DNA of 64,000 nt from Symbiodinium natans (taxonomy: Eukaryota > Sar > Dinophyceae > Suessiales > Symbiodiniaceae), in the NCBI GenBank assembly GCA_905221605.1, contig CAJNDS010002078.1:64001-128000 (forward strand). Reading direction: 5' to 3'. The notes under the pieces are model-generated. The model was given only the letters and a program-made list of their open reading frames with translations, was not told where the DNA came from and did no database searches. Position 1 is the stretch's first letter. Every line of letters starts with the position of its first letter. Below are positions 1 to 12,229 of the stretch, one piece after another. The position numbers were made by a program, and so were the translations under genes.

Positions 1-281
1 GCACGTGACTACGTAGCAGATGGAGCCGCGGAATCTTTGGATTCGGCCGCCTCAGGCCCTGCTGCCTCCTCCAGAGATGCGATGGCATCGTCCTGCGACA
101 GGTGTCGGGTGCTGTGATGTGCAACATCATGGGCATGGCATGGCAACGAATGGTGTGAACAGGCCTCGCGCTGCTGCTGAACCTGTTTTCGTCGCCGCTG
201 CTGCCTTCGCATCTCGTCAAGCTCCCGCTGATACCTGCACCGACCACGACTACGAGCTCAGTGTTCTGAAGAGTTCGCAGC

Positions 282-379
282 TTATGATCCAAGGAACGGG
301 TGTTTGTCCAACTCCAGGAACTCTACCAGGACCTGCATCGCAAGAATCACGGCACTGAAAAACACATGTCCCAGATAGG
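282..379 (-). CDS. Possible membrane exon
   Basis: After an acceptor GTACCAATAG a minus frame reads YLGHVFFSAVILAMQVLVEF, LELDKHPFLGS and a stop. Plausible membrane helix, weak splice support. Confidence 0.25.
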
Positions 380-3064
380 CTATTGGTACCGAAAGATGTT
401 TGCCCCTCGGCCTCCCCAACGAAGCTCATGTTGTCAAACACACCTTGGGATGATCTGCCAATCGTCGCAGCTTTTTGAAAGAGTTCTGCTGGTGTACCCG
501 CAGACTACAGTTGCTGAGGTGGCCCTTGTGCGGCACGGGAAAGTTCAGAACATCAGGGCTTCGGAATTGTCCAATTTCAAGGCACACTGATATGAGTTCG
601 GGAGGCTTGGATTCAGGGAAGGTCGTGGTTCCTCCCCTTCCTGCTGCTTCCCATTGTCCAGTTGAAGCGGTTGCAAGATCTGTCCAGTGGATTCCTTCCC
701 TGCACTGCACGAGAGGCACAAAAGAAGCACTTCGTTGCTTCTCAGGATTGCTTGTGGGGTTTCCGAAAAAGGCCTACCAAGGCAGCTGACATGGACTTGA
801 AGTGCGGAGGCAGTTGGGATGGCATCTGAAAGCCGAGGACCCGAGGCACTCCAACTTCAACTGCCTGTGTTACCTAGAGCCCCGATTGTAGTCCCAGGCT
901 GTTGCTACGATAGTTTGTTTTCTTATGCCTTTTGCTTAGTACCCAGAAATTCAAACTACGTCAGCTACTATTGGGGGTGTAGGCTCAGGCAACTACCAAG
1001 TTCAGGCGCCGCAATCCGGCACGATGCTTTACTTCCCATCAAGACCGCATACCACAGCTGCAATCCAGGTGCGGTAGCCGACGTTGCCAAAGAAGCTCGC
1101 AATTTTTCGGCCAATGCCCTTGGGCTCCTGACTCGCACATGTGGGCACAGTCCCCAATGCCAAATCATGCCTGGCGAATGTCCCTCTTGTGTGTGTTGGT
1201 TGATATGTAACGGAGGAGAGGAAAGTGCCACAAACATGTAACACCCTGGAATCCCTGGGAGTCATTGCTTCTTTCTCATCTGACAGCATTCGCCCTTCAC
1301 CTACGTCCTTACGATATTTCCCGGAACCATCACACATAGCAAGAGGCCAACAGAGAACAAACCGTGGCAGCAGCAAATCGGGCCTCATCCTGTGCCTGAG
1401 GCTCAGGGCTCGAAACCTGGCCGAGGCCACTTGGCATGAGATCCCTCAGGTGTGTTCTTGCTGTGCGCTCACTGCAAGGCGAAATCGTGTTCAACCACAG
1501 CTCCCAAGTTGAGTTTTTGTTTGTTACACGCCTAGGGCTTTAAGGTTTGTACGCTTGCACACGGCTGGCAAGGTGTCTGTCCGAAGGGTCTGGCTTAGCG
1601 GTTTCGCTTTTGGGGCTGTTGTTGTTCCAGCTTGTGTATCTTGTCTACGAGATTTGCAGACTGCGCCTTGCCTCAAACACAAAATTCAGAGAGCGGGCCC
1701 ACAAAGGTCCACAACAAGCAACAGACCTGAACACGGCATTCAATGAGAGAAACACTCTCAGCATCTGCGCCTCCGTTGCCTGTACTTCTTCGGTTTACAT
1801 TCTTGCGCGCAGGCTGCCGAACACAGACAGGCGCAAAGGCGCAGCAACGCAGCTGTCTTTGGAGGAATGAGGAGACACGGAGGCAATCACACAGTCAAGT
1901 CTGCGTCAGCCCATGGGCTCATGTCGTTGCATTGCGTTGGCGGCTTCCTTGTGGAACTTGCCTTGTCTGCTTCACCAAGCCATGTAGCAATCCTTGCCAT
2001 GAACAACACGCCTCCCGCCCCCCATTGAACAGAAGTCCCTTTCGGAGCACACCTTCACACCCCGGAATTCGGCCCATTGCTCTCTTCCTGTGCTGAAGCC
2101 ATAACCCTGTGACGGAACTGAGGACGGGCACGTAATTTCCGCCACTTGCGGATGTGCCCCAGTATCTTGGGACAACAGGAACGCCGTTGAGAACCCAGTC
2201 TTCGCACTGCAGCATCGACAACTGTGGCACAGTTCGGCCACCAACTTCCACAAACACCCTGGAGACTGGTACCAAACAGACTTCCCATACACTTCTTGAG
2301 TAGAACGCCCCCCGCCAGCCCTGCAAATCTCCCGAGCCCCACCTCCAGGGGTGGCGGCTGCACCACCATGCCAGAGCCAGATGGCCTCATAAAACCAGCA
2401 GCCGTTGCCTTTTCAAGCCGTGTGATCTCCAACATCCTTAAAAAGTCTGAGCTGGTCACTCCGAGGCCGACTCCGGGGCCGACATCTCCGCAGATTTCCT
2501 ACAAAAAAGCCTTTTGGAGCCTTTTGGAGCCTTCCGGCTGCAGAGAGGTGCAAAAAACTGCACTTGCGCTGTGTCTTGTAAGATTCCGGCCTCCCTTGAA
2601 GCAGCTCTTGGCCCCGGGCTCGACTCATTTACCACTATGGCACTTTTTGGGGCGCGGCCCAAGAAAGCTACCTGCCATGGGATCAGACTCAAGGCATTCT
2701 GCTCCCTGTGTGCTATGAAGCTGCGCCCACCAAAGCCACAAAAGCAACTTCGCCACAAGCAGCTCGCAAGAATCTTCCGACCCTTGGAAGTCTCCGCCCC
2801 TTTGCTAGACTGCTGGCACTTTCGGCCAACGGCCTCTGCCGCGTGCAGCGTAACCTGCTCCAAGGGCAATCCAAGGAAAGCAGCCCGATACCCGCGGCTA
2901 CGAAGACTGCAGGAGAGCAGACTTCCAACAACCTGCAACGAAGGAAAGAGGTGGAGAGTTACACCCGGCCAGGCTTTTGGCTTCTCTTTGTTCTTTGCCT
3001 CGTGGGCCGCTCCTCCGCGCTGGACAAGGGCAAAGCGCAGGGGCTGAGCACCTGCATAAAGGAT

Positions 3065-3127
3065 TCATGGTTGCACATGGTTGCACACGCTTGCACATGG
3101 TTGCACATGGTTGCACATGGTTACACT
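3065..3127. repeat. 10-bp minisatellite
   Basis: About six units of GGTTGCACAT with few changes. Confidence 0.9.
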
Positions 3128-5567
3128 TCGCGGCTCTCCTCCCTGCCGTCCTGAAGGGCCTCCAGTCTCGTCCAGCATTCCGTGTCCATTGCTCTGGCGG
3201 TTCTTGTCAACAAGTTGCCATATTCCTATGGTTCCTGCGCCTGGCAATGTTTGCAATGAGAGCTTGGGTCGTTGCTCATTTCACGCTGAAGCTGTTGCCT
3301 TACAAGCAATGACAATGAAATACGTCCCGCATCATACCATTTACCATGTTCTGCAGAGGCACCAACATGTCATGGGTGTAGTATCAGGCCGGCCCATGTG
3401 CAGGCACAATCGTGTAGCTTGCTTTTTAATGGGTTGAGTGCCTCTTCCCTGAATCAGCTCCAGAACAACGGCGTTGCACCATGCTGGAAACATCCGATCA
3501 CCGGCTTACAGACGGCGGGGCTGCAGAAGACAACTTGAAGACAACAGACGACCCGCACGCCCACATTATATTCGGCTTTGTCTTTCACGCCCGAAAATGT
3601 GGTACAAGCAATTCTCGGAGGCAGTCTAGGTTGGAGGTACGCACACCTCCTCCGGATGTTTGCGAAGAGGTAAGAAGAAGCTGACTGAGTCTTCGTGTTG
3701 GAGCCTAGGTCCAGTTCTAGACACAGTGGAAGCAACAGGGGCAGCAGCTTCTTAAACATAACGGCACAAGCTGTTCCGAAATAACCTTGAGTCCCCTGGG
3801 CCCTCCAAGCCCAAAGAAACACGCACACGCTCGTCATGCCCAGCACCGACTGCACGTGCGGATGGCGACGTGCAGATGGGAGCCAGAGCACACAAAACAT
3901 CTGCCATGCCGCAAGTCTACACATATCTACACATATCGACGCTGACTAAGAAGCTCGGGCTCCTCTGGCAACAAGTTCTCCTCTTCTCAGGTTCACAACC
4001 ACAGGACTTGGCAGCACCTCGCATGACAGCACAGAGAAGCACACAGATGCTGCTTCGACACGGCACTAGACTTCCTAAGCCACTCATCAAATATGTCCCG
4101 GGCCTTGTGAGCCAGGCAGCATCATTCCTCCTGTTGCAGCAGTGCGCTTTGTCTGCTGCAAAATGCCACAGCCCAGCAAGAAGTGCCCTGTGCGCAGCTA
4201 TGCACAAACTGTGAAACGCAACACGCAACTCTTACATTCCCCTGGCAAGCGTCTATATCCGTTAGAGCCCCGGTCGAGCCCTTAATAGGGTCCTTGACAA
4301 CTCCGATCTTGCAGCCGCCAGGCAAGTCCGAAGCACTGAGTGTCGACACCTGAACGTGGGGGACCCTGTAAGCTGTTGGTCCTGTTGGTTGATCCTCACT
4401 CCTAGGGAGGTCCGGCTGCGATGACTGGCAAGTCTTGGATATAACGGGCAGCGTTATGTACGCATCCGATAGGCGTTGGGCTGTTGCACTTTCTGCCAAT
4501 CTCAAATGCCGCACTTTGGGAAGGTTGCGAAAAGCGGCACCTTACCTTGGTGGGAGGTTGGTTGGGTTGTAGTTCTTGGGTGAGCCGATGGCACAATCGA
4601 AACTGCGAAACATGGTTCGCATAGGTCTTGGGAAGACTTTGTTCACGAGATGTTGGGCTAAAGCCGGCATAGGGTTCAGCTCAACACCTGAAGTGCAGTC
4701 ATTGCATGTCATGGAGCTGCCATCGCATCTGTGCATGTGTGTTTTCCTCCGCCGCCTCCTTTGATTCCACACCGCGCTAATGGCAGATGATGCTGTGCTT
4801 GCAGGATTCCTGGCCTCTTTGAAATCAAGCCTGCCATCCAATCACACCATAGCTACCAGACTCAAAATGCCACTATGCACACAAGACTGCTTGCTACAAG
4901 TAGGGGCAGTTCAAGGAAGCAAACATCTGGCAAGTTGATTGACAGCTACTGTTGAAGCTGGGCATGGCCCATCTCCAAGAGCGACCGTTTCTCATCAAGT
5001 CTTGCTGGAAGCGCTGTCCGGATAGGCCGCAGCGTTCGTACGACCACCGTTGGAAGCGACTACACGCCCAGTGTCCGCGCTGACAGCTGCAGCGCAGTTC
5101 ATGACGTCTCCAGAGACGTCTGTGCGCACATCTCCGGGTGACAGGCGAGTTCTGGCCGAAGCTCTTTACACCCTGGCCATTGGTCTCTGCTATGTTGCAA
5201 GGAGTGCTGGCATAGGCCTGTAGAAGCATGAGCTGCTGCTTCAGCTTTCTGAAGTTCCTGCTCTCGTGAACACTGTTTCCCCAGCACTCATCAAGATCTG
5301 GCAGCCACATGGCAGTCAAGATGGGAATGGAAGATCACGCGTGTCTGCATTGAGACGAGTAGCCGTGCGAAAAGAAAAGCACCCCTGCGCCCCGGTGCTG
5401 CTTATTCTGATTCCGCCCTCAGTCCCTGCAACCCTCTGCCACTTTACCTTAGAGGCGCAACGTGCACAGACTTTCGCATTGCTTGGTGCATCCTTGCAAT
5501 GTGATTGTTCATTCAAGCTCCTTGAAGGCTTCGCCACAAACTCACCGACACAAAGGCTTCTAAGCTG

Positions 5568-5625
5568 CCTTCTAACCTGCCTTCTGACCTACCTTCTTAC
5601 CTACCTTCTAACCTACTTGAGGTTT
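5568..5625. repeat. 12-bp minisatellite
   Basis: About five units of CTACCTTCTAAC or close variants. Confidence 0.85.
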
Positions 5626-8347
5626 CAGATGACTTCTTGAAGACGAGAGCCTCTCAACTTTACAGACTGCCCTCAGCTTGGCCAAAAGACGTTGGATGCT
5701 CGTAAAAATTCCGAAGGCCTGCAAGGTGGGCGGCACCTTCCATCTGCTTTTGACACGAGTCTTTACCTATCACATGCCACCATCCTCGCTACCATCCTGC
5801 GGATCATTGAAAACGTCAGGAACAAGAGCTAGGACTTGTGGAGCGTGTCCAGCAAGTTGCCCTTTTATGGAATGCGCCAATGGCCATGGAGCTGCATGTG
5901 CTGCAACATCGTCATACTTCCAAGCAGCATTCTGGGATGCATCGGGAGAAGGGGTCGATTGCTGCACGCCTGACCTCTGGCCAGGCATGGCAGGTGTAAC
6001 CAGGGACAAGTCACCAAATGGCTAATTAGTTGTCACAGTCTAACAATTCCAACATGACTGCCCTGATGCTCTCTGGGATTCTGCCCTGAGGGCACAGTGC
6101 CCAGCTCAAGTCTGAAAAACCGTGCGGTAGGATTTGATAGGCCTGATAGGCTTTGCTTGCGCTCTGCGACAAAGCGAGAAACTACGAAAGTACGGGCGTC
6201 AGCAATGGCCATCAGAGCTGCTCGCCTGTCTCAATCGGCGATCGGGACAAGGACATGAGAATAAACTACACATCATCGAACTTCATCGAACGACAAAGCA
6301 GTGATGATTGTCCCTAGCGCCTAGCATCCCATCCCCATGTCGCACACCAGAAAGCAACTCACCTCACGATGCCTCTTCACACGTAGGCCTTCCTTCCGGA
6401 TCCTTCCAGGCCTTGTGGTCAATGGTCACGAATTGGGGAACCCGGCATGTCGGATCCCAAGCCTGAAAGGTCGCAGAAGGAGTCGGAAACTTGAGGGAGA
6501 ACCCGAATCCAGTGAAAGTAGACTCAAGCCTAGCTCCTATAGCTTTCGTGATCTGCGAATATCTGCGACCCAAACGCCTGCGAATACCCCACCATATACC
6601 ACCAAGTTGCTAAGGCTGCTCGGCCCACAGCTGAGCATATCATCGAGCCTTTTGGCGTAGCATCCGTGTCGTGCAAATGGGCCAAATGGGAACCGATGCA
6701 GCTTCGCTACGTCCTTGGGGTCTCCGCAGAGGACGCGGCGCCTGGCGACGCGCTTGGCTTTGCTTCGGCTTTGGTGCAAGCTGGGTGCCTTCAAGTGACC
6801 AGGCAAGTGCCAGTCAAGTATGCAACTGCCCATGCACTCCCATGCCTAGCCCCGCTCGAAAGAAGCGCAGCGCCTGAACTTCGGGCAGCCAGGACTTCCA
6901 GGGCTGCCGTGAGAAGCCTTCAAAACAAGAAATGACAGCACTTCCACTTGGAGCTGCAGGCTCAGATTTTCCCCCCCCCCCCCCGGAACTTTGTTTCAAC
7001 CTGTCAGGAACAAGACCCTGAACATGGCACCTCTGCTGCATCATCTGGGGTGGATCGCACTGAGGACTAGGAGGCCTCATGGTTGCTGTCACATCTCATT
7101 TCCAGTCCTTTGGGGATTTCGGGGTGCACTGGCCGCTGGCCACTGCCAGCGGTGACTACGCAGTTGCATGTGCAAGAAAAACACGGCATGCTTCAACATG
7201 CCTCATCCACACATTCCGATTCGGCCAACCGAGTTAAGCTCCAAATTGCTGTAAGTGGCAGGCTAACTCTAAGCATGAGGGCAGGGCTCACCAAACTGCG
7301 AATGCCCAATTTCAGGACCTGCGCCGCAGTCGCTTGCCTACGTGGCATCCTAGCTACTGATCAGCACATGCAACACAATGATGCTGCCTGTTCGCCCAGA
7401 CAGCGCTGACATGAGCTGCTGCTGAGTTTGCAGCCTTAGCTGGCTCTGCGTCGTGCTGACAGATTTGCTTTCGACATCCCCAATACCATAATAAAATCCC
7501 AGCGTGCCCTTCGCATCTCTCCACACATGGGGGAGAAAAGGCTTGAAACAGCTCTGTTCCCACGCCCGCAATAACATGACACATCATGATGACACCTTTT
7601 CCGCACGCGTACGATGTGGTCCCGAGCATGTCAAGCAGAAAGCCGAGCGTGTAGTTGTGCTCCACAGGCTTGAGGCGAACTTGCATGTGACCACACAGTC
7701 ATCCTCTCACTCGGTGTCGGAAGCATCGTTTGTGACGCCTGGTACAAGGTCGCTTGGCAGGCTTCTGGCGCCAGCGGCAAGATGTGCATTTCCTGCCGTT
7801 CTTGCTTCAAGCCGTCGGACTCATAGCACCTTCTGCAGAGCGTCCAGCAGGAAATGCTGCTCCTGCAGCTTTGTGTCGCAGTAGCTTCAGGAAACCGTGC
7901 CTAACTCCAAGAACCTGCAATTTCACCAACCCATGTCCGGAATGGGCAGCGACTGCAGCAGATCAGCTGTGCCACATCGCAGGAAGGCAATGTATTCATC
8001 ACCTAACTCGTCCTGGCCGGGATGAAAACTAGCCAAACGTTAGCCTCATGCCTGTATCACCCGTCAGCAGACAAGCAAAATCAATCTGGCGTCCCTGCCC
8101 AAACAGCTACGCAACAAAGTGGCTTGCGGCAACTTGCAAGCTCACCTGCAGAAGCGCGAGCTGCTCGGCTGGCAAGCTACCTCAATCACAACCCGAAAAA
8201 GCCAAGAAAATGCTCAGCCACATCAAGCTTCGCGAGTCTCTGAAGTCTCTTAAAGCTTCTTTGAGCTGGCCAGCTGCAGGCAAGCTTGCGCAGCTCCTCC
8301 GTATCTGCCCGGTCAAACCCGACCTTCGAGAGCAGATTCTGGCGCAA

Positions 8348-8349
<2 letters not shown>

Positions 8350-8381
<32 letters not shown>

Positions 8382-8652
8382 ACAGACACGGACGCGAACA
8401 CACAGACACATCCCACAGACACGGACACGCACACATGGACACGGACACGAACACACAGACACAGACACGGATACGAAATGACACGAACATACAGATACAG
8501 ACACAGACACGGACACCGAACACGCAGACACACACGCAGACATAGCCACAGCCACAGCCACAGACACGGACACAGACACAGAAACCGACACATACACGGA
8601 CACAGACACAGACAAAGGCACAGGCACAGACACAGACACAGACACACAAAAA
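8350..8652. repeat. (CA)n run grading into CACAGA/CACGGA repeats
   Basis: About 15 perfect AC units, then degenerate CACAGACACGGA-type repeats. These account for the long open frames on both strands here. Confidence 0.92.
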
Positions 8653-8722
8653 AGCAACATAAATAAATACATAAACAAACAAGTGAATAAACAAACACAA
8701 AAAACAAGAAGTGGAGTTTCGG

Positions 8723-8787
8723 GGAAGGAAGGAAGGAAGGAAGGAAGGAAGGAAGGAAGGAAGGAAGGAAGGAAGGAAGGAAGGAAG
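8723..8787. repeat. (GGAA)n microsatellite
   Basis: About 16 near-perfect GGAA units. Confidence 0.95.
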
Positions 8788-8823
8788 GGGGGGTGGGGAA
8801 ACTTGTTGTCTTTCGAGTTGCCC

Positions 8824-8978
8824 TTAAAGCCAAGCCGGGGCCTCCTCGGTGTGGTAGTGGTGCGACAGCTTCGAGGGACCCGAGATCACCGTCACATCAT
8901 CCAGCGGCCGCAAGGCGTGCCACCACCCGTGCGGAATGAAGATGAACCTCATGTGCATGCTTGGGTATTGCAGGTATA
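8824..8978 (-). CDS. JmjC/cupin-like protein, terminal exon
   Basis: The exon starts after an acceptor ending TTCTACAAG and runs 50 codons to TAA. It reads MRFIFIPHGWWHALRPLDD and then TVISGPSKLSHHYH. The block IFIPHGWWHAL is the end of the JmjC/cupin-8 double-stranded beta-helix, where the second histidine is normally the last iron ligand and the following strands carry the V-x-I pattern. The family comprises iron- and 2-oxoglutarate-dependent hydroxylases or demethylases. The HxD iron motif should lie in an upstream exon and was not found with confidence. A plausible partner is 9125-9093 (IIAVKNWTMPW), resembling the strand before the conserved K-x-W-x-L-Y-P region. Family call likely; substrate unknown. 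Confidence 0.7.
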
Positions 8979-9092
8979 CTTGTAGAAAACCTCTTCAACC
9001 TCGAACAACCTCATGCCTAAGGCGCGCGCATGCCAGGGGTGATGTCCATGGCCCCGCCGGAAACATCTGATCTCTGGGCGTGATCCTGCGAC

Positions 9093-9125
9093 CCAGGGCA
9101 TCGTCCAGTTCTTCACAGCAATGAT
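9093..9125 (-). CDS. Possible upstream exon of the JmjC-like gene
   Basis: An 11-codon phase-0 stretch (IIAVKNWTMPW) lies between an acceptor (GCAACAG) and a GT donor (CCCTGG|GTCGCA). It resembles the segment of JmjC proteins before the K-x-W-x-x-x-P strand. It does not join the 8978 exon in phase (2 leading bases there), so another exon would be needed between 9093 and 8978. Weak, because it is so short. Confidence 0.28.
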
Positions 9126-9524
9126 CTGTTGCAGAATGCCGGCATGGCAACACGGCCAAAAAGCAGCCCCCCCTCCCAAACACAAACTAAAACAACAAAG
9201 AATAGAACAAGACGAATCAGCTGCAGCCGCATGGGCGCCAGCTGAGGGAGTACGGGACCAAACGCCTGGTTCCTTACCATAAGCAAGCTCCGCCACGAAG
9301 AGGTCCAATTGTAAACGGGGAAAGGGGCGGGGGGGGGGGGGGGTTTCACCACGAAGAGGCCCATTGTAACCCAAGGGGGGTGCCCCCGAACACCAGCTCT
9401 GTCACTCTGTGGCCCTTCCCTGCCGCTGCTCCCCTCGTCGGACCCAGCACAACTGCCATCCTCAGCGACGCCCTTGGGGTCGCAGCAAAGTCCCCGCAAG
9501 GAAGAGCCAACCAACCACCACTAC

Positions 9525-9633
9525 CCCAAAAAAATATGCGTGGCATGCAGTTGAAGTCCTCCATTGCCTGCCATGCTTCTTCGCTTGGCATCTCCCTGCA
9601 GCGCGAGAACCCGCGAAGAGTGTCCGAAAGCTT
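9525..9633 (-). CDS. Unassigned exon, possibly of the JmjC-like gene
   Basis: The acceptor CTCTTGCAG is followed by a 36-codon frame (LSDTLRGFSRCREMPSEEAW ... MEDFNCMPRIFF) ending at the donor GGG|GTAGTG. Composition is charged and protein-like, unlike the overlapping frames. Position and strand suit an upstream exon of the JmjC-like gene, but no motif proves this. Confidence 0.45.
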
Positions 9634-10873
9634 CTGCAAGAGTGCACAATGACTAACAATCGCGCAGATCATGTACGCTAGATTCGGCGAGATGGTTCTA
9701 GGATTCTGTGGGCGCAGAACCCTCTAAGACACTTTGCGTCCTTGGCGGCCTTAGCGGCCGGAGCCATCCCACGTCTAGCGCTGGCCGCGAGCTGTCCCCT
9801 GGACGTGGTTTCACCTCGTCTGGCGCGAGCCTCAGAGGCCCCGGACAAAACCGGTTGCCACTAAGCCTTAAAATGCTTTAAAGCCTTAAAGCCTTAGGCT
9901 TCTGCCCGAATGCAACATATGTGAGCATCCGGGCAAAAGCATCGAAAAGCATCGTCAAGCTGAAGCTTAGTGGCAGAATGATTCCTCAGCTGGGGGAAAC
10001 CAAGCTGAAACAAGATCCCATGTCTGTCTCACCGGTCACGAAAAAACTGCAACGGTCGCAACTCTTGCAGCTGCAGGCGCGTTTTCGGCCAACGCAGCCC
10101 GCAATGCAGGTGTCCACAAGACGAGTATCCAGCCAATCTCGGTGCAAGTTCTGCAACGCGTGGCTCCCCTCCTGAGCGAAACATGCAAGCCGAATGCCTG
10201 CGCGAAGCTTGCAAAAGCTGTCACCAGTGGCTTTCGACACAACCGCACCCTTGGCTTGCTGCAACACGCGCTTCTTGATGTGTTTTTTTCTCTGCGTGTC
10301 AAGGGCTGATCTCCCAACCCGAGTCTCGTCTGAGGTCTGTTTCAGGGACCGCTTTTTGGATCGCTGAAAACTTTGGCGCTATAGCTACCACACTGAAAGG
10401 GCATCAGACCCGCTGCCATCACTCAAGGCCTGCATGAGAAGCGGACAGGGCCTTGTAAAACATCCCATTTATGCTCTCCATGCTTCAGGCCTGAGACTGC
10501 GGGAGGTGGCAGCCAAAGCAATGCCCAGCGACGAGTGGATGCGGAGGAATCCCTCACATCAGCCTGGGGCACAGGGCCACTATGGCCGTTGACATGTTCC
10601 AGTGGTGTAACCCGGCAAGCAAGCGAAGGCATGCCAGAAAGCACGGCGACTGAGTGACGGAGTGAATTGGGACTAGTCGGGTTTGCTTCCTCCGATTCAC
10701 CCCGTCTGTCTCACGTGTAAAGTGGTTTTGCGGTCCACGGTCCAAACCCGGAACTCCTCTCTGCAGCTCTCCGACAGGCCTGAAGCGCTTGGATCTCTGC
10801 TTTACGTTGCTCGGCATGACGGCCTCAAAGAAGGATGCCGGCACACGACATGCTCTTGTACTGAACAAGACGC

Positions 10874-11288
10874 TCATTCTTGTCCCTTCCTGCCTTCGGC
10901 CAGCATCTGCGCAAAGCCCTCCGAGACCCAGGACCTCCAGGTCTCCGCACGCTGCCCAGCAGTCTTGTACTTCTCCGCGTGGTCCATTGCCGTGCGGAAG
11001 AGACCTTGCAGAGCTACCAGTGCCGAGTAACCCGAGCATGAGAGAAGCTGCAACATGTGCTCAACAAAGCTCGGGCGCGCCTTCCGCCGTGATGGCATCA
11101 CCCTTTTGGTTCGTCACGGCCGCGAGAGCTGTTAGAGCTCGAAAGACCTCAAGCACGACCGTGTCAGGACTGGAGGGGGATTCTTGAAAGCTCTTACTCT
11201 GCAAAGTGACGAAAGGCCGCAATGTTGGATCATTCGGCTGGAGAGCTTCGAATTCCGACAAGGCGTTGACCTGGGCTTTGTGTGACAA
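10874..11288 (-). pseudogene. Helical-repeat (armadillo-like) exon with apparent 1-base frameshift
   Basis: After the acceptor AAAGCCCAG (exon start near 11272) a frame reads VNALSEFEALQPNDPTLRPF and later VFRALTALAAVTNQKGDAI, then hits a stop about 11061. One base over, the next frame continues without a gap: RPSFVEHMLQLLSCSGYSAL, LFRTAMDHAEKYKTAG, WVSEGFAQMLAEGRKGQE, then TGA. Skipping one base in the GGCGCGCCC run near 11078 would join them. The pattern (aliphatic helices, 'ALTALAA...AEG...FVEHMLQLL') looks like armadillo repeats, but I cannot name the protein. A real frameshift (pseudogene) and an assembly error are both possible. Confidence 0.5.
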
Positions 11289-11401
11289 GTTCCAACCCTT
11301 CAGGCTGTTGATCTACACCCCTAGAATTGGCTCCTACACCGGTCCTACACCTGCTCCTTGTCCAGACACAAGGGCTTGCCGCACCCAGTCTTCGTCAACA
11401 C

Positions 11402-11599
11402 CTACACACTCGGCAACACAGCAAAGGCACGGCAAGCCGAGAATTTTGCGGATCCCGTTCGAAAGAAGCCCTCCGCGCCTCCACGCGCTGCCAGCTCACC
11501 CAGAGTGCAGCGCAAGGCCAGGGAGTTTTGAGGCGAAATCTCCATGCCCTCCTTGCCCTCCTCAAGGCCGACAACGTGCGCCAGGGGCGAGCCCATCAA
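11402..11599 (-). CDS. Possible upstream exon of the helical-repeat gene
   Basis: This minus-strand frame contains EEGKEGMEISPQNSLALRC and TLGELAARGGAEGFFRTG, again helix-repeat-like, and lies directly upstream of the 11288-10874 exons on the same strand. No clean splice pair was resolved, and another frame is also open. Confidence 0.3.
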   Translation of the reverse strand: MMGSPLAHVVGLEEGKEGMEISPQNSLALRCTLGELAARGGAEGFFRTGSAKFSACRAFAVLPSV

Positions 11600-12077
11600 C
11601 TTGGCAGCGGTGGGAAAAGCGTCACCTCCAAGTGATTACAGTCGACAAGATAGTGCTAGTGCCAATATATCTAATTCGCCTGGGAGAAATTAGCAATTTT
11701 GACCCCCCCCCCCCTCCTCCCCCCCCTGTTCCGTTGGGTTCACGCTCTATGTCATGACCTCATCACTAGTCATCAGCATCGTTCATTATCAAGCAGGAAT
11801 ATCGAATCAGCCAGTCACTCAACCCTGACCTTCCCAACACGTCGACCAACAGCAAGATGTCTCGCAGCAAGCGGTCCAGGTCACCCACTCTCGACTCTAC
11901 ACTACATACTCCACCGCGTACCACCATCATCTCATCTGAGTTCCGTTGGGGTGTGGCAGCAATATATGCATATGATAGACAAGAATGTATTGGCAAAATT
12001 TCGTGTGGTTGAACAAAAAATTGGATTAGAAACGGATAGAAATGCACTGCATAGACTGTTTGGAGAGTACTCTGTAC

Positions 12078-12229
12078 TCAGAGGTGTCGGGCTGCCAAAT
12101 TAGCATCAGACTGTCCTTGCCTTCAGAGCCCATAGCCTCGCCAACGAGCATGTTGAGGTGGGCGATACACTTGGCCTCAAAGGTGGGCAGATCGTCTATC
12201 CTGATGGCCTGTCCAAGGGCATGCTGCAA
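12078..12229 (-). CDS. Unassigned exon
   Basis: Acceptor CCCCGAAG, then a phase-0 frame (LQHALGQAIRIDDLPTFEAK, CIAHLNMLVGEAMGSEGKD, SLMLIWQPDTSE) to the donor TCTGA|GTACAG, 152 bp. Residue mix and helix pattern look like true protein, and the other frames do not. The family is not recognised. A further open stretch containing VPAFNIQLYRLCNEYGILL near 12450 on the same strand may be an upstream exon. Confidence 0.5.

Larger units (their letters stand above)
392..8300. other. No gene supported; unresolved intron or intergenic sequence
   Basis: Many short frames exist on both strands, but none has both a splice pair and a clear protein pattern. The best are minus 5319-4894 (DECWGNSVHESRNFRKLKQQ) and plus 3200-3312 (hydrophobic, LWFLRLAMFAMRAWVVAHF). 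Neither is strong enough to call. Contains a C14 run (6971-6984). Confidence 0.5.

Noticed and set aside
8182-8833. Overlapping long frames on both strands
   Set aside because: All arise from CA-type and GGAA repeats.
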